DNA of 64,000 nucleotides from an uncultured Pelagibacteraceae bacterium (GTDB lineage Bacteria; Pseudomonadota; Alphaproteobacteria; Pelagibacterales; AG-422-B15): assembly GCA_902578305.1 (NCBI GenBank), contig CACHCK010000003.1:130492-194491 (forward strand), in the 5' to 3' direction. Positions 19,022 to 27,859 of this stretch are shown piece after piece. Below the pieces are notes generated by a model. The model was not told the origin of the DNA. It made no database searches and saw nothing but the letters and a program-made list of their open reading frames with translations. The translations under genes and the position numbers were made by a program. How positions within the stretch are numbered: position 1 is the first letter of the stretch; every line of letters starts with the position of its first letter.

Positions 19022-20085
19022 GAAATAAAGATAATTGTTTTATAGTTCACCCATCATTAAATGATGAACCATTATACAAATCGAAGGAACTAATTAACGA
19101 AATTCAAAATTTAGCTAATAACCTTGATATAATTATATCCGCTAAACGTATTACCAAAATTAGAAAAGTTAATTCGGCAACAATGCTTGGGAAAGGTGTC
19201 TTAGCTGAAATACTTGAAACTATAATTTATAAAAAAATAAATCTCTTAATTGTAAATTCTACTTTATCACCAAGGCAACAAAAAAATCTTGAAGACAATT
19301 TAAGGGTAAAGGTTATTGATAGAACAGGTATTATACTAGAAATATTTTCTAAGAGAGCCAAATCAAAAGAAGGTAAATTGCAAGTTGAGCTTGCTGACCT
19401 TATATATAGAAAATCAAGATTAGTAAGAGCATGGACTCACCTTGAAAGACAAAGGGGAGGGACAACCTTTATTGGCGGGCCTGGAGAGCTTCAAATAGAA
19501 TTAGACAGAAGATTAATTCAGGAAAAGATAACGAGGATAAAGAACAGTTTAAAAAAAGTAAGAAATAGAAGAAATCAGCAGAGAAAGTTAAGAAAAAAAT
19601 CAAATTTCAAAACATTTGCATTAGTTGGTTATACAAACGCTGGAAAGTCTAAATTATTTAATCGCCTTACAAAGAAAAATCAGTCAAGTAAAAATGTTAT
19701 GTTTGAAACATTAGATACTAAAACAGGCAGGGTACATTTGGGAAAAAATATCTATGTTGGAGTTATTGATACTGTCGGCTTTATTAATAATATTCCGACA
19801 CAATTAATAGAGTCATTTAAAGCAACACTCGAAGAATTAACTTATGCTGACGTTTTAATAAATGTTATTGATGTATCAGATATTGATTATAAAAATAAGG
19901 AAAAGATTACAATTGAAACTTTAAAAATGGCTAATGTTTGTGAGTCTAAAATTAATAAAATGATTACTGTTTATAACAAAGTTGATCTTAGCCCTTACTC
20001 TCATGATTCAAAAAAGCTAAATTTTATAAGTGCATATACTGGTGATGGGATTGAAGAGTTTAAGTCAAGCTTAATTAATTATTGA
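19012..20085 (+). CDS. hflX: Ribosome-associated GTPase HflX, probable AUU start
   Basis: GTPase that splits or rescues stalled ribosomes. G-domain motifs are clear: Walker A GYTNAGKSKLFN, DTVGFI and NKVD; the N-terminal glycine-rich region has LVRAWTHLERQRGG and GGPGELQIELDRR. The first in-frame ATG (19183) falls inside the conserved ATMLGKG motif, so starting there would cut the N-terminal domain. The frame is open upstream and encodes matching sequence (FIVHPSLND) back to ATT 19012, which has GGAGG seven bases before it. That gives 357 residues, a normal bacterial length. Convergent with the next gene by seven bases. In rhizobia hfq stands between dat and hflX; here there is no room for it. 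Confidence 0.92.
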   Translation: MKIRNKDNCFIVHPSLNDEPLYKSKELINEIQNLANNLDIIISAKRITKIRKVNSATMLGKGVLAEILETIIYKKINLLIVNSTLSPRQQKNLEDNLRVKVIDRTGIILEIFSKRAKSKEGKLQVELADLIYRKSRLVRAWTHLERQRGGTTFIGGPGELQIELDRRLIQEKITRIKNSLKKVRNRRNQQRKLRKKSNFKTFALVGYTNAGKSKLFNRLTKKNQSSKNVMFETLDTKTGRVHLGKNIYVGVIDTVGFINNIPTQLIESFKATLEELTYADVLINVIDVSDIDYKNKEKITIETLKMANVCESKINKMITVYNKVDLSPYSHDSKKLNFISAYTGDGIEEFKSSLINY

Positions 20086-20828
20086 CTATTTTTTCTAATT
20101 ATTAATTCTGTGTTATTATTTCTAAGAGACACTTCATTAAATTCATATAACTGATTATTGTTCTTTATAAATATAAGATCAGAAACATAAAGTTTATTTT
20201 CAGCAATTTTTTCAGGTTTATAACCAGCTATTTTTTGATGTGTGAGTGTACAAGCATAACTAAAATTATTTTCAATTGGTTCTGATAAAAGTAAATCATA
20301 CCTACGTTTACCATCGTATACTTTAATAGTTTTATTGCAGTCTTTTATATACTCGAAATCAGTAATCAGATAAAACATAGATACTGGATCAATTGATTCT
20401 TGAATCATAACATCTGATACATTGCTTATCTTTGAACTATCGTATCTCGGCTCTATATTTACTTCTTCTATCAATCCATCCAAATATTGAAATTGAATCT
20501 CTCTTTTAAAATCTTCTTTCTCAGTTCTAAAAAAGTATTCTTCAGTTATTATGTTGTTATTGTCTAATTTCCCCAAAATAAAGCCACTGCTTATTTTGTC
20601 GTCAAAAAAATTGACTATTTTAGTTGGACTTACATAATAGGAGTATCTTACCCTATCATCTACTAGAGTAAAATTTGTTTTGATCTTTTGAACTTCTACT
20701 TCACCTAATAATGGCAATTTAGCAAAAACTGAGTAGTTTTCTTGCATACTTAATGAAAATTTAGTTAAAGCAAAGAAAAGGATAATAGTAAGAGAGATTA
20801 ACGAAATATTATAATTACTATGATTCAT
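20079..20828 (-). CDS. DUF3108-family exported protein
   Basis: A 249-residue protein with an N-terminal hydrophobic segment (about 9-27) that looks like a signal peptide, followed by a beta-rich domain of the DUF3108 type. The opening YSVFAKLPLLGEVEVQK and the alternating hydrophobic pattern fit that family, whose members are predicted periplasmic proteins of unknown function. It stands alone between the convergent hflX and the divergent sugar cassette. No function is proposed. Confidence 0.7.
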   Translation of the reverse strand: MNHSNYNISLISLTIILFFALTKFSLSMQENYSVFAKLPLLGEVEVQKIKTNFTLVDDRVRYSYYVSPTKIVNFFDDKISSGFILGKLDNNNIITEEYFFRTEKEDFKREIQFQYLDGLIEEVNIEPRYDSSKISNVSDVMIQESIDPVSMFYLITDFEYIKDCNKTIKVYDGKRRYDLLLSEPIENNFSYACTLTHQKIAGYKPEKIAENKLYVSDLIFIKNNNQLYEFNEVSLRNNNTELIIRKNSQ

Positions 20829-20906
20829 ATTGAGTGATAATATAATAGTAACTTTGTAATAAAAAACATAATTTATAATAGATAATCTAAAATCATTAAT
20901 TGAAAA

Positions 20907-21917
20907 ATGCTAAATATAGGAATCATAGGGTTAGGTTATTGGGGCCCAAACTTATTAAGAAATTTTTCAAATAATAAAGATTGTCAAGTTAGCGCCTTAT
21001 GCGACACAAACAAATCCTTGTTAAAAAAATATAAAAAGACTCACCCCAATTTAAATATCTATTCAGATTATAAAAAATTAATAAGTAATCATGAAATAGA
21101 TGCTTGTGTAATCGCAACGCCAGTGATGACACATTTTAAAATTGCATCTTTTGCACTCAAGAATTTTAAACACGTTTTTGTTGAGAAACCATTAGCAGAT
21201 TCATCAATAAACTGTAAAAAATTAATATCAAGTGCTAAGAAGCGCAATCTGACATTGTTTATAGATCACACATTTCTTTATACTGATGCGGTTAAAGCTT
21301 TAAAAAAATATTCTTCAAAAGAAAATTTTGGCGATAAATTGTATTATGACTCAACTAGAATAAATCTTGGTCTTGTTCAAAATGATATAAATGTACTTTG
21401 GGACCTCGCAGTTCATGACTTATCTATTTTAAATTATTTATATAAGGATAGTCCAATTTCAGTCTCAGCAACAGGCCACAAGCATTTTTCATCTAAACCA
21501 ATTACTTCTGCATTTATGACACTGAAATATAGTACAAATTTTATTGCACATATAAATGTTAATTGGTTATCTCCTGTAAAGATTAGGCAAACAATTCTAG
21601 CAGGTTCAAAAAAAATGATTTTATATAATGATCTTGAGGTAAAAAATAAAATTATAATTCATAACAAAGGTGTAAATGTTATCAAAAATGAGAATAGCAG
21701 TAAAAATCTTGTTAAATATAAAATAGGCGGTACTAATATGCCAAAACTCAAAAATAAAGAGGCTTTACAAATGGCCGTTAAAGATTTTGTTTTATCTATT
21801 AATAAAAAAAAGCAGCCTATATCAAATGGACATATCGCATTAAAGATAGTGAAAATATTAGAAAGTGCCGATCGTTCTATGGAGCAGGGTGGAAAATCAA
21901 TTAAGGTGAATTTATGA
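20907..21917 (+). CDS. Gfo/Idh/MocA-family sugar-nucleotide oxidoreductase
   Basis: NAD(P)-dependent dehydrogenase of 336 residues. The Rossmann motif GIIGLGYWGPNLLRNF opens the protein, and the catalytic-domain EKPLA (about 92-96) is the family signature. Overlaps by four bases the acyltransferase that follows. The trio oxidoreductase, hexapeptide acyltransferase and DegT aminotransferase is the arrangement of WbpB-WbpD-WbpE and WlbA-WlbB-WlbE, which convert UDP-GlcNAcA into its 2,3-diacetamido uronic acid for O-antigen. On that basis this enzyme would oxidise C3 of the sugar; the substrate is inferred, not seen. Confidence 0.85.
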   Translation: MLNIGIIGLGYWGPNLLRNFSNNKDCQVSALCDTNKSLLKKYKKTHPNLNIYSDYKKLISNHEIDACVIATPVMTHFKIASFALKNFKHVFVEKPLADSSINCKKLISSAKKRNLTLFIDHTFLYTDAVKALKKYSSKENFGDKLYYDSTRINLGLVQNDINVLWDLAVHDLSILNYLYKDSPISVSATGHKHFSSKPITSAFMTLKYSTNFIAHINVNWLSPVKIRQTILAGSKKMILYNDLEVKNKIIIHNKGVNVIKNENSSKNLVKYKIGGTNMPKLKNKEALQMAVKDFVLSINKKKQPISNGHIALKIVKILESADRSMEQGGKSIKVNL

Positions 21918-22558
21918 AAAATTACATAGCTTCATCAGCAATTATAGGTAGAGTAAAATTGGGTAAAAATATCTATATTGGTAATAATTCTGTTATCGGA
22001 ACTCAGCCTCAATATGTTGGCTTTAATAAAAACAAAATTTTATCTACTAAATTTAAAGATTTAACAATCTCTGATAATGTGGTGATTATGGATTTATGCC
22101 ATATTCATGCAGGCATAAAAAGAAATACTAGAATAGGTAAAGATACCATGATTATGTCAGGTACCCACATAGGACATGATGTACAAATGGGAGAAGGATG
22201 TAACGTATCTCCAAATGTTGCATTTGCAGGTGAGGTAACGTTAAAAAATAATGTTACTATTGGAATGGGGGCAACGATTCACCAAGGAATTACCATAGGA
22301 TCGTTTGCAATGATTGGAATGGGTGCTGCAGTGATAGGAGATATTCCACCTTTTACTACATACGCGGGTGTACCTGCAAAAAAAATTAAAATTAATGAAA
22401 TAAAATTAAAAAGATTGGGTGTTAGTTTGAAGCTAATTAAATTAATTAAAGATGTAATGATTAAAGATATTCCTATAAAAAAAATAAAATTAAGCACTAA
22501 AGATAGAAAATATTTCAAAATATTGGAAGATTGGGTTAATAAAAATAATATTTTATAA
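21914..22558 (+). CDS. Left-handed beta-helix (hexapeptide) acyltransferase
   Basis: A 214-residue protein built of hexapeptide repeats of the (I/V)-G-x-x-x-x type (for example IGKDTM, MGEGCN, IGMGAT, IGSFAM, IGMGAA), ending in AGVPAKKI, a common finish of sugar acetyltransferases. By its place between an oxidoreductase and a DegT aminotransferase it probably N-acetylates the new 3-amino group of a UDP-linked sugar, like WbpD or WlbB. Translation is coupled to both neighbours (overlaps of four and one bases). Confidence 0.85.
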   Translation: MKNYIASSAIIGRVKLGKNIYIGNNSVIGTQPQYVGFNKNKILSTKFKDLTISDNVVIMDLCHIHAGIKRNTRIGKDTMIMSGTHIGHDVQMGEGCNVSPNVAFAGEVTLKNNVTIGMGATIHQGITIGSFAMIGMGAAVIGDIPPFTTYAGVPAKKIKINEIKLKRLGVSLKLIKLIKDVMIKDIPIKKIKLSTKDRKYFKILEDWVNKNNIL

Positions 22559-23664
22559 TGAAAGTTCCATTTTTAGATTTAAAAACTCAATACCTTTCTA
22601 TTAAAAAAGATATTGATAGAGAAGTTTTACAAACATTAAAATCTTCAAATTATTCATTGGGTCCAAAAGTTGAGCTTTTTGAGGATAATTTTAAAAAATA
22701 TTGCAATGCAAAATTTGCCATTGGAGCGAATTCAGGTACTAGCGCTCTGCATCTAGCTTTAGATGCCCTAGATATTGGAAAAGGTGACGAAGTAATCGTT
22801 CCTGCAATGACTTTTGTAGCTACGCCAATGTCTGTTTCCTATACAGGGGCTAAGCCAGTTTTTGTTGATACTATTTATCCCTCTGGGTTAATCGATTTTA
22901 ATAAAATTGAAAAAAAAATCACATCAAGAACAAAAGCAATAATTCCTGTTCATTTATACGGTCAGTGCGCCAATCTCATTGAAATAAAAAGGATAGCTAA
23001 AAAATATAAATTAAAAATTATTGAAGACGCCTCTCAGGCACATGGATCTTCTTATAATAATATAAAAGTTGGTCAAATTAGTGATGTTGCAACATTTAGT
23101 TTTTATCCTGGTAAAAATCTTGGGGCATATGGTGAATCAGGTTGTGCAATTACAAACATTAAGAAACTAAATGATAAAATAATAAAGCTGCGAAATTGGG
23201 GACAAAGTAAAAAACATTATCATGATGAGATTTCTTATAACTATCGAATGGATGGAATACAAGGTGCTATTTTGAATGTTAAATTAAAAAAAATGAATGA
23301 ATGGATTTCAAGAAGACGCATGGTTGCAGAAATGTATAATAAACTAATTGATAAGAGTTTACTCAAATCTAGTGAGGACGAAGGTAATTATCACGTTTAC
23401 CATATTTACAGTATTTTTTTAAAAGAAAGAGATAAACTACAGAAGTATTTACATAGTAAAAATATAAATACAGGAAATCATTATCCTGTACCTTGCCATT
23501 TACAAAAACCTTATCGAAGTTTTGGTTACAAGAAAAATGATTTCCCACAATCTGAGAAAATAGCAAATAGGCAGATTTCTTTGCCTATATATCCAGAAAT
23601 AAAAGTAAAAATGATTAAATATGTTGCCGCGCAAATAAATAAATGGATTAGTGATACTTCATGA
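22558..23664 (+). CDS. DegT/DnrJ/EryC1 sugar aminotransferase
   Basis: PLP-dependent aminotransferase acting on keto-sugar nucleotides, 368 residues. The N-terminal MKVPFLDLKTQY, the cofactor-binding GTSALHLAL (60-68), EDASQAHG (156-163) and the PLP lysine Lys186 in FYPGKNLGA are all present. With its two upstream partners it would place an amino group at C3, as WbpE does. It overlaps the next glycosyltransferase gene by four bases. Confidence 0.92.
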   Translation: MKVPFLDLKTQYLSIKKDIDREVLQTLKSSNYSLGPKVELFEDNFKKYCNAKFAIGANSGTSALHLALDALDIGKGDEVIVPAMTFVATPMSVSYTGAKPVFVDTIYPSGLIDFNKIEKKITSRTKAIIPVHLYGQCANLIEIKRIAKKYKLKIIEDASQAHGSSYNNIKVGQISDVATFSFYPGKNLGAYGESGCAITNIKKLNDKIIKLRNWGQSKKHYHDEISYNYRMDGIQGAILNVKLKKMNEWISRRRMVAEMYNKLIDKSLLKSSEDEGNYHVYHIYSIFLKERDKLQKYLHSKNINTGNHYPVPCHLQKPYRSFGYKKNDFPQSEKIANRQISLPIYPEIKVKMIKYVAAQINKWISDTS

Positions 23665-24725
23665 AAATACTACACGTTTCAAACTTCGGCGACAAACATA
23701 ATGCTAGATTGTATTGGAATCAGTGTTTTAAAATAACCAATGGCTTTATAAGAAATGGTCACAATGTATACAATTTTAGCGACCGCGATCGTTCAAGATC
23801 ATCGATTTTAAATAAATTTAATAAAAATCAGAGCGTTCAAAAAGATCTCTTAAAAACTATTAAAAACTACGTACCTGATCTCATTGTATTAGGCCATGCT
23901 GACAGAATAAACCTTGATACACTTGATGAAATAAGAAAGGACTCTCAATCAAAAATAATTGAATGGAATGTAGATAACTTACATTTAGATGATACAAAAA
24001 ATAAATTATCTCAAAGATCGGTATTTTTAGATGGTATTTATTCAACTACTGCGGACGAACAAATTTCACAATGTATATCAGAAAATTTCATTAGTTTCAT
24101 GCCAAACATTGTTGACTCAACTGTTGAAAACTTGAAAATACACCAGCAAACCTCTCATTCAAAAGATGTTTTTTTTGCGCTTTCACACGGAGTAGGAACA
24201 GGTAAGTTAAGAAGGAAGAATACTGTAAAAGAAAAATATGATCCTAGGGTGAAATTTATGAATTCACTAAAAAAACAATTAACTAACGTTGATTTTAATT
24301 TTTTTGGAATGAATGGTATTCAACCAATATGGGCAAGAGAATTTGATAAAAATATCAAAAATTGTTACATGGGTATTTGTTTACAAAGAAAACCTCTTTT
24401 AAAATATGGATTATCAGACAGAATTGTTCAGTATCTTGGAAATGGATTAATGGTGTTTATAGAAAATGAAACTAAATACTATGATATTTTGAAACCTAAT
24501 GAAGAAGCAGTTTATTTTGATGGGGTAGAGGATTTATCGAAGAAAATCAAATATTATAAGCAAAATAAAGATAAGGCATTACAGATTGCGCACCATGGTC
24601 ACAAAAAAATACATAGCGATTTCAATGAAAGAGTTATAACAAATTATATGTTAGATTGCTTAAAGTACAAGGACGTTAGTAGATTACAAGATAAATATAA
24701 TTGGCCAATTCATTTTTATAAATAA
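23661..24725 (+). CDS. Glycosyltransferase, CgeB/DUF3880-like
   Basis: A 354-residue cytoplasmic protein starting with KILHVSNFGDKHNARLYWN. The C-terminal half has the GT-B pattern seen in CgeB-like proteins: GLSDRIVQYLGNGLM and a downstream YFDGVEDLSKKIKYY. It probably transfers a sugar during O-antigen or other surface glycan assembly, perhaps the sugar made by the three preceding enzymes. Donor and acceptor cannot be read from sequence. Last gene of a tightly overlapped four-gene operon. Confidence 0.7.
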   Translation: MKILHVSNFGDKHNARLYWNQCFKITNGFIRNGHNVYNFSDRDRSRSSILNKFNKNQSVQKDLLKTIKNYVPDLIVLGHADRINLDTLDEIRKDSQSKIIEWNVDNLHLDDTKNKLSQRSVFLDGIYSTTADEQISQCISENFISFMPNIVDSTVENLKIHQQTSHSKDVFFALSHGVGTGKLRRKNTVKEKYDPRVKFMNSLKKQLTNVDFNFFGMNGIQPIWAREFDKNIKNCYMGICLQRKPLLKYGLSDRIVQYLGNGLMVFIENETKYYDILKPNEEAVYFDGVEDLSKKIKYYKQNKDKALQIAHHGHKKIHSDFNERVITNYMLDCLKYKDVSRLQDKYNWPIHFYK

Positions 24726-24769
24726 AATACAAAGAAGCGGGAGAGTCTAATTGCATCTCCAATTTAAAT

Positions 24770-25153
24770 TTAATTCTTCTTAGTCCAAATAATAGCAAGT
24801 TGAAAAGCTAGAATAAATACTTGAAATATCGTTTGCACTGGCCCACCCAAAATTGTTGGCGAATTGGCATAAGCAGAGAGTCTTTCACCTGATGCAGAGC
24901 TCATATCCACTAAGATTGAGGTATAAGATTGTAATATACCTCCACCGATCATATTTGATTGAATAAAAAAGAATGCAACAAATAGACAAAAAATAGATGT
25001 AAACAACTTACCTACCATAGTAGCAGCTGAATCCTCATAAATATTTCTCGCCATTCTAAAACCAAGCCACGTAAATAGGATAAAGCCTAGTGTGTAGATG
25101 GCATTAAATGTAAAACCCAAATACATTAAATTTAATGCTTCGTATTCACTCAT
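24770..25153 (-). CDS. Small polytopic membrane protein, unknown
   Basis: I do not recognise this 127-residue protein. It has hydrophobic segments at about 10-30, 45-64 and 104-123 with a Gly/Ser-rich loop between the second and third, suggesting three membrane passes. A good ribosome-binding site (AGGAGAA) precedes the ATG by six bases, so it is probably translated. It stands alone on the minus strand between two plus-strand glycosyltransferase genes. The long AT-rich gap upstream (225 bases) probably holds its promoter and that of the divergent gene. Confidence 0.65.
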   Translation of the reverse strand: MSEYEALNLMYLGFTFNAIYTLGFILFTWLGFRMARNIYEDSAATMVGKLFTSIFCLFVAFFFIQSNMIGGGILQSYTSILVDMSSASGERLSAYANSPTILGGPVQTIFQVFILAFQLAIIWTKKN

Positions 25154-25378
25154 ATATGTTTTCTCCTATAATTTTATATGTTGTATATTTATAATGTCAC
25201 TGCAGGGAGGGTCTATAAAGCTTAATTTATATATATAATTATAATTTACTTAATTCGTATAATATATATTATGTCAAATAATTAAATAGTGTACAAATAC
25301 AGTTAATTATTAATATTATTTGAATTAAAATATGAGCTAAAGTTTTTATTTAATAAGATCGTATAAGTATATGAAATT

Positions 25379-26461
25379 ATGAGATTTTTAATTATAAGAA
25401 ATGATGGTATTGGCGATCTAATTTTATCAATACCATTTATTGAAAAACTAAAGAAAAAAAAAGGATCCTTATTGTATTTGTTATGCTCAAGTCGGAATAT
25501 TGAGCTTGCCAAGCATTTAAAAGAGATAGGTCTAATAGATTACTTAATATGCTTCAATGAAAGTACACAATCTAAATATTCTTTCTACAAATATGTCAAA
25601 AGAAAACTCCAGGGTATCCGATTTGAATACATATTTATACTTAAACCAAGTACAACTAATCTCTTAATTTCTATATCACTTATAAGAAAAAAAATTTATT
25701 CATTAGTAGCTCTAAATGAGTCGAGGTTTTTCAAGTTAAAAAAATACTCCCCTCCTTTTTTATTGTCTATGTTTTTAGAAAAATATGAATTAATTGACTG
25801 TAGAAACAATTATAAAAACTCCGTAAATACGCATATGTCAAAACATTATCTTAATCTTTATAATTTATCTTTTTCTATTCCCAAAAAAACAAAATTTATT
25901 TTGAATAAAACTAGCAAAATTAATTTTTTAAATAATAAATCTATTATTTATTTAGAAAAAATAAAAAAATTAATAAATTATAATAATAAGAATTTTATCA
26001 TAATGTTTCATTTTGATGAAAAATGGGATCAATCAATTTTAAGCAAAAAAGAATTTGAAATATTTTTTACAAGTTTGTTGAATCTAAGTAAAGCAAAAAT
26101 AATAGTTACTAGAGGACTTTCAGATAATAAATTTGAAAAATTATTTTATAATCTAAGTAAATTAAAAAAAATAAATACTAATTTGTATTCATCATATGTA
26201 ATAAAGAACTTATATTTTGTTAAAAGAAGCTTATATTCTGAATTATCTGCAATTCTTTCTCTTAGCGATATTGTTGTAACCCCTCATGGAGGTTTATCTC
26301 ATACATCTGTTTTATTTGGAAAAAAATTAATTGATCTCATCGATTCTGATAGAAAAGCATTCTTTAAAAAATGGTCACCAAATGGTAAAATAATGAAACA
26401 ACTAGATATTAACGATACTGAGCAGATATTGGAAACTCTAAAAGTCTTTTCAAAAAGATAA
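25379..26461 (+). CDS. Glycosyltransferase family 9 (heptosyltransferase-like)
   Basis: A 360-residue GT-B protein. RNDGIGDLILSIPFIEKL at the N-terminus is the family 9 opening (Asp-x-x-Gly-Asp), and the C-terminal SDIVVTPHGGLSHTSVLFGKK is the donor-binding region with the conserved Gly-Gly-Leu-Ser-His. Family members add heptose to KDO in the lipopolysaccharide inner core. The middle is very Lys/Asn/Ile rich. It overlaps the convergent gmd gene by twelve bases. The exact sugar is not certain. Confidence 0.82.
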   Translation: MRFLIIRNDGIGDLILSIPFIEKLKKKKGSLLYLLCSSRNIELAKHLKEIGLIDYLICFNESTQSKYSFYKYVKRKLQGIRFEYIFILKPSTTNLLISISLIRKKIYSLVALNESRFFKLKKYSPPFLLSMFLEKYELIDCRNNYKNSVNTHMSKHYLNLYNLSFSIPKKTKFILNKTSKINFLNNKSIIYLEKIKKLINYNNKNFIIMFHFDEKWDQSILSKKEFEIFFTSLLNLSKAKIIVTRGLSDNKFEKLFYNLSKLKKINTNLYSSYVIKNLYFVKRSLYSELSAILSLSDIVVTPHGGLSHTSVLFGKKLIDLIDSDRKAFFKKWSPNGKIMKQLDINDTEQILETLKVFSKR

Positions 26462-27481
26462 GTTTGGGTTATTAATCTCAAAGGCTATCATCTCTTCGAT
26501 TAAAGAGTCTAATGTATGCTTAGGTCTCCAATTAAGCTCTTTTTTAATTTTGCTCGGGTCACCCATCAAAATATCTACTTCAGCAGGCCTAAAAAACTTC
26601 TTATCTATTTTTACAATTGGCTTATTACTTTTTTTGTTAATGACAATTTTTTCAAGTCCCTCACCTTCCCATGCATAATCGAAATTTAGCGTTTTCAAGC
26701 ATTTATCAACAAAATCTTTTACCGTGCTTGTTGCTCCGGATGATACAACAAAATCATCTGGTTTATTATTATTCATAATCATATTCATAGCCTCTACATA
26801 ATCTGCAGCATGGCCCCAATCTCTTTTTGCATCCAAATTTCCTAGCAATATGCAGTCTTGTGATCCGTTTTTAATTTTGGTTAAACCTCTTGTGATTTTT
26901 TTTGTAACAAACTCATGTCCTCTTAATGGTGACTCATGATTGAACAATATACCTGAACAGGCAAATAAGTCATGGCTCTCACGATAATTAATCGTCATAT
27001 AATGTGAAAACACTTTTGAAACTCCATACGGACTTCTAGGATATAAACGTGTGGTTTCACTTTGTGGTGATTCAGTTACTTTACCAAACATTTCAGAAGT
27101 AGAAGCCTGGTAAAATTTAATATCCTTGTTGATATTGACGATAGAGTCTAACAATCTTACAACTCCTAATGAATTTATATCAGAGGTTAAAATTGGCAAT
27201 TCAAAGGATGTTGGAACAAAACTCTGCGCAGCTAAATTATATATTTCATCCGGTTCTATTTCTTTTATTATTTTTTGTATATTTGACAGTTCTAATAAAT
27301 CAAAATCAATAATATTGATTTTATTTTTAATATTTAGAAACTCTAATCTTGAAAATTTTTCTGAAGCACCTCTCCTAGCAGTTCCATAAACATTATAGCC
27401 TTTTTTAATTAGAAGTTTTGATAAATAAGCTCCATCTTGACCTGTAACACCTGTAATTAGTGCCACCTTAGTATTTTTCAT
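26450..27481 (-). CDS. gmd: GDP-mannose 4,6-dehydratase
   Basis: Short-chain dehydrogenase that turns GDP-mannose into GDP-4-keto-6-deoxymannose, precursor of GDP-fucose, GDP-rhamnose or GDP-perosamine. Length 343 is normal. Seen: TGVTGQDGAYL (10-20) for NADP binding, the catalytic Tyr-Lys in SPYGVSK, STSEMFG, FNHESPLRG, and RPAEVDILMGD near the C-terminus. No GDP-fucose synthase, reductase or perosamine synthase is next to it, so the end product is unknown. It overlaps the DUF6165 gene upstream by 14 bases. Confidence 0.96.
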   Translation of the reverse strand: MKNTKVALITGVTGQDGAYLSKLLIKKGYNVYGTARRGASEKFSRLEFLNIKNKINIIDFDLLELSNIQKIIKEIEPDEIYNLAAQSFVPTSFELPILTSDINSLGVVRLLDSIVNINKDIKFYQASTSEMFGKVTESPQSETTRLYPRSPYGVSKVFSHYMTINYRESHDLFACSGILFNHESPLRGHEFVTKKITRGLTKIKNGSQDCILLGNLDAKRDWGHAADYVEAMNMIMNNNKPDDFVVSSGATSTVKDFVDKCLKTLNFDYAWEGEGLEKIVINKKSNKPIVKIDKKFFRPAEVDILMGDPSKIKKELNWRPKHTLDSLIEEMIAFEINNPNLSF

Positions 27482-27854
27482 ATGACTTTACCTCTTTGAT
27501 TTTAGATCCAGATAAATGATTTATATTTAATTTTATAAGAGCCCTTTTATCATTAAGAAGATATACATTTCTTGCGAGATGAATAAATTTACTGTCGAAT
27601 TTTTGAAGTTTTTCGTATTTTCTCTTTTTGTCCTCAATATTCCAGAGTCTTAAATTAATCTTCTTTAATTTAATAAATTCTTTTTTAATTTGCCTAGATG
27701 ATAATTTTTTATTTTTTACTATCATATTTAATTTTCTAAGCTCATAATTAACAGTTCTAATATTATCTTTATTTTTTAATTTATATTTCTTTATTTCTAA
27801 AATCGATATTTTATCAAAAAGCTCACCTACTGATATTGGTACATTGATAATCAT
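27468..27854 (-). CDS. DUF6165-family protein
   Basis: A 128-residue, basic, largely helical cytoplasmic protein opening MIINVPISVGELFDKISILEIK, typical of the small DUF6165 family often found in polysaccharide gene clusters. Function unknown. It overlaps gmd by 14 bases and lies five bases from the tatD stop, so it is in the same orientation as both and may be cotranscribed with gmd. Confidence 0.7.
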   Translation of the reverse strand: MIINVPISVGELFDKISILEIKKYKLKNKDNIRTVNYELRKLNMIVKNKKLSSRQIKKEFIKLKKINLRLWNIEDKKRKYEKLQKFDSKFIHLARNVYLLNDKRALIKLNINHLSGSKIKEVKSYEKY

Positions 27855-27859
27855 ATGAA

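Noticed and set aside
19183-20085. hflX starting at the first ATG
   Set aside because: It would remove about 57 residues of conserved N-terminal domain and start inside a conserved motif; the upstream ATT with an ideal Shine-Dalgarno fits better.
24739-24760. GGAGA/TCTCC hairpin after the CgeB-like gene as a terminator
   Set aside because: Only five pairs, an 11-base loop and no T-run; too weak to call in this AT-rich DNA.
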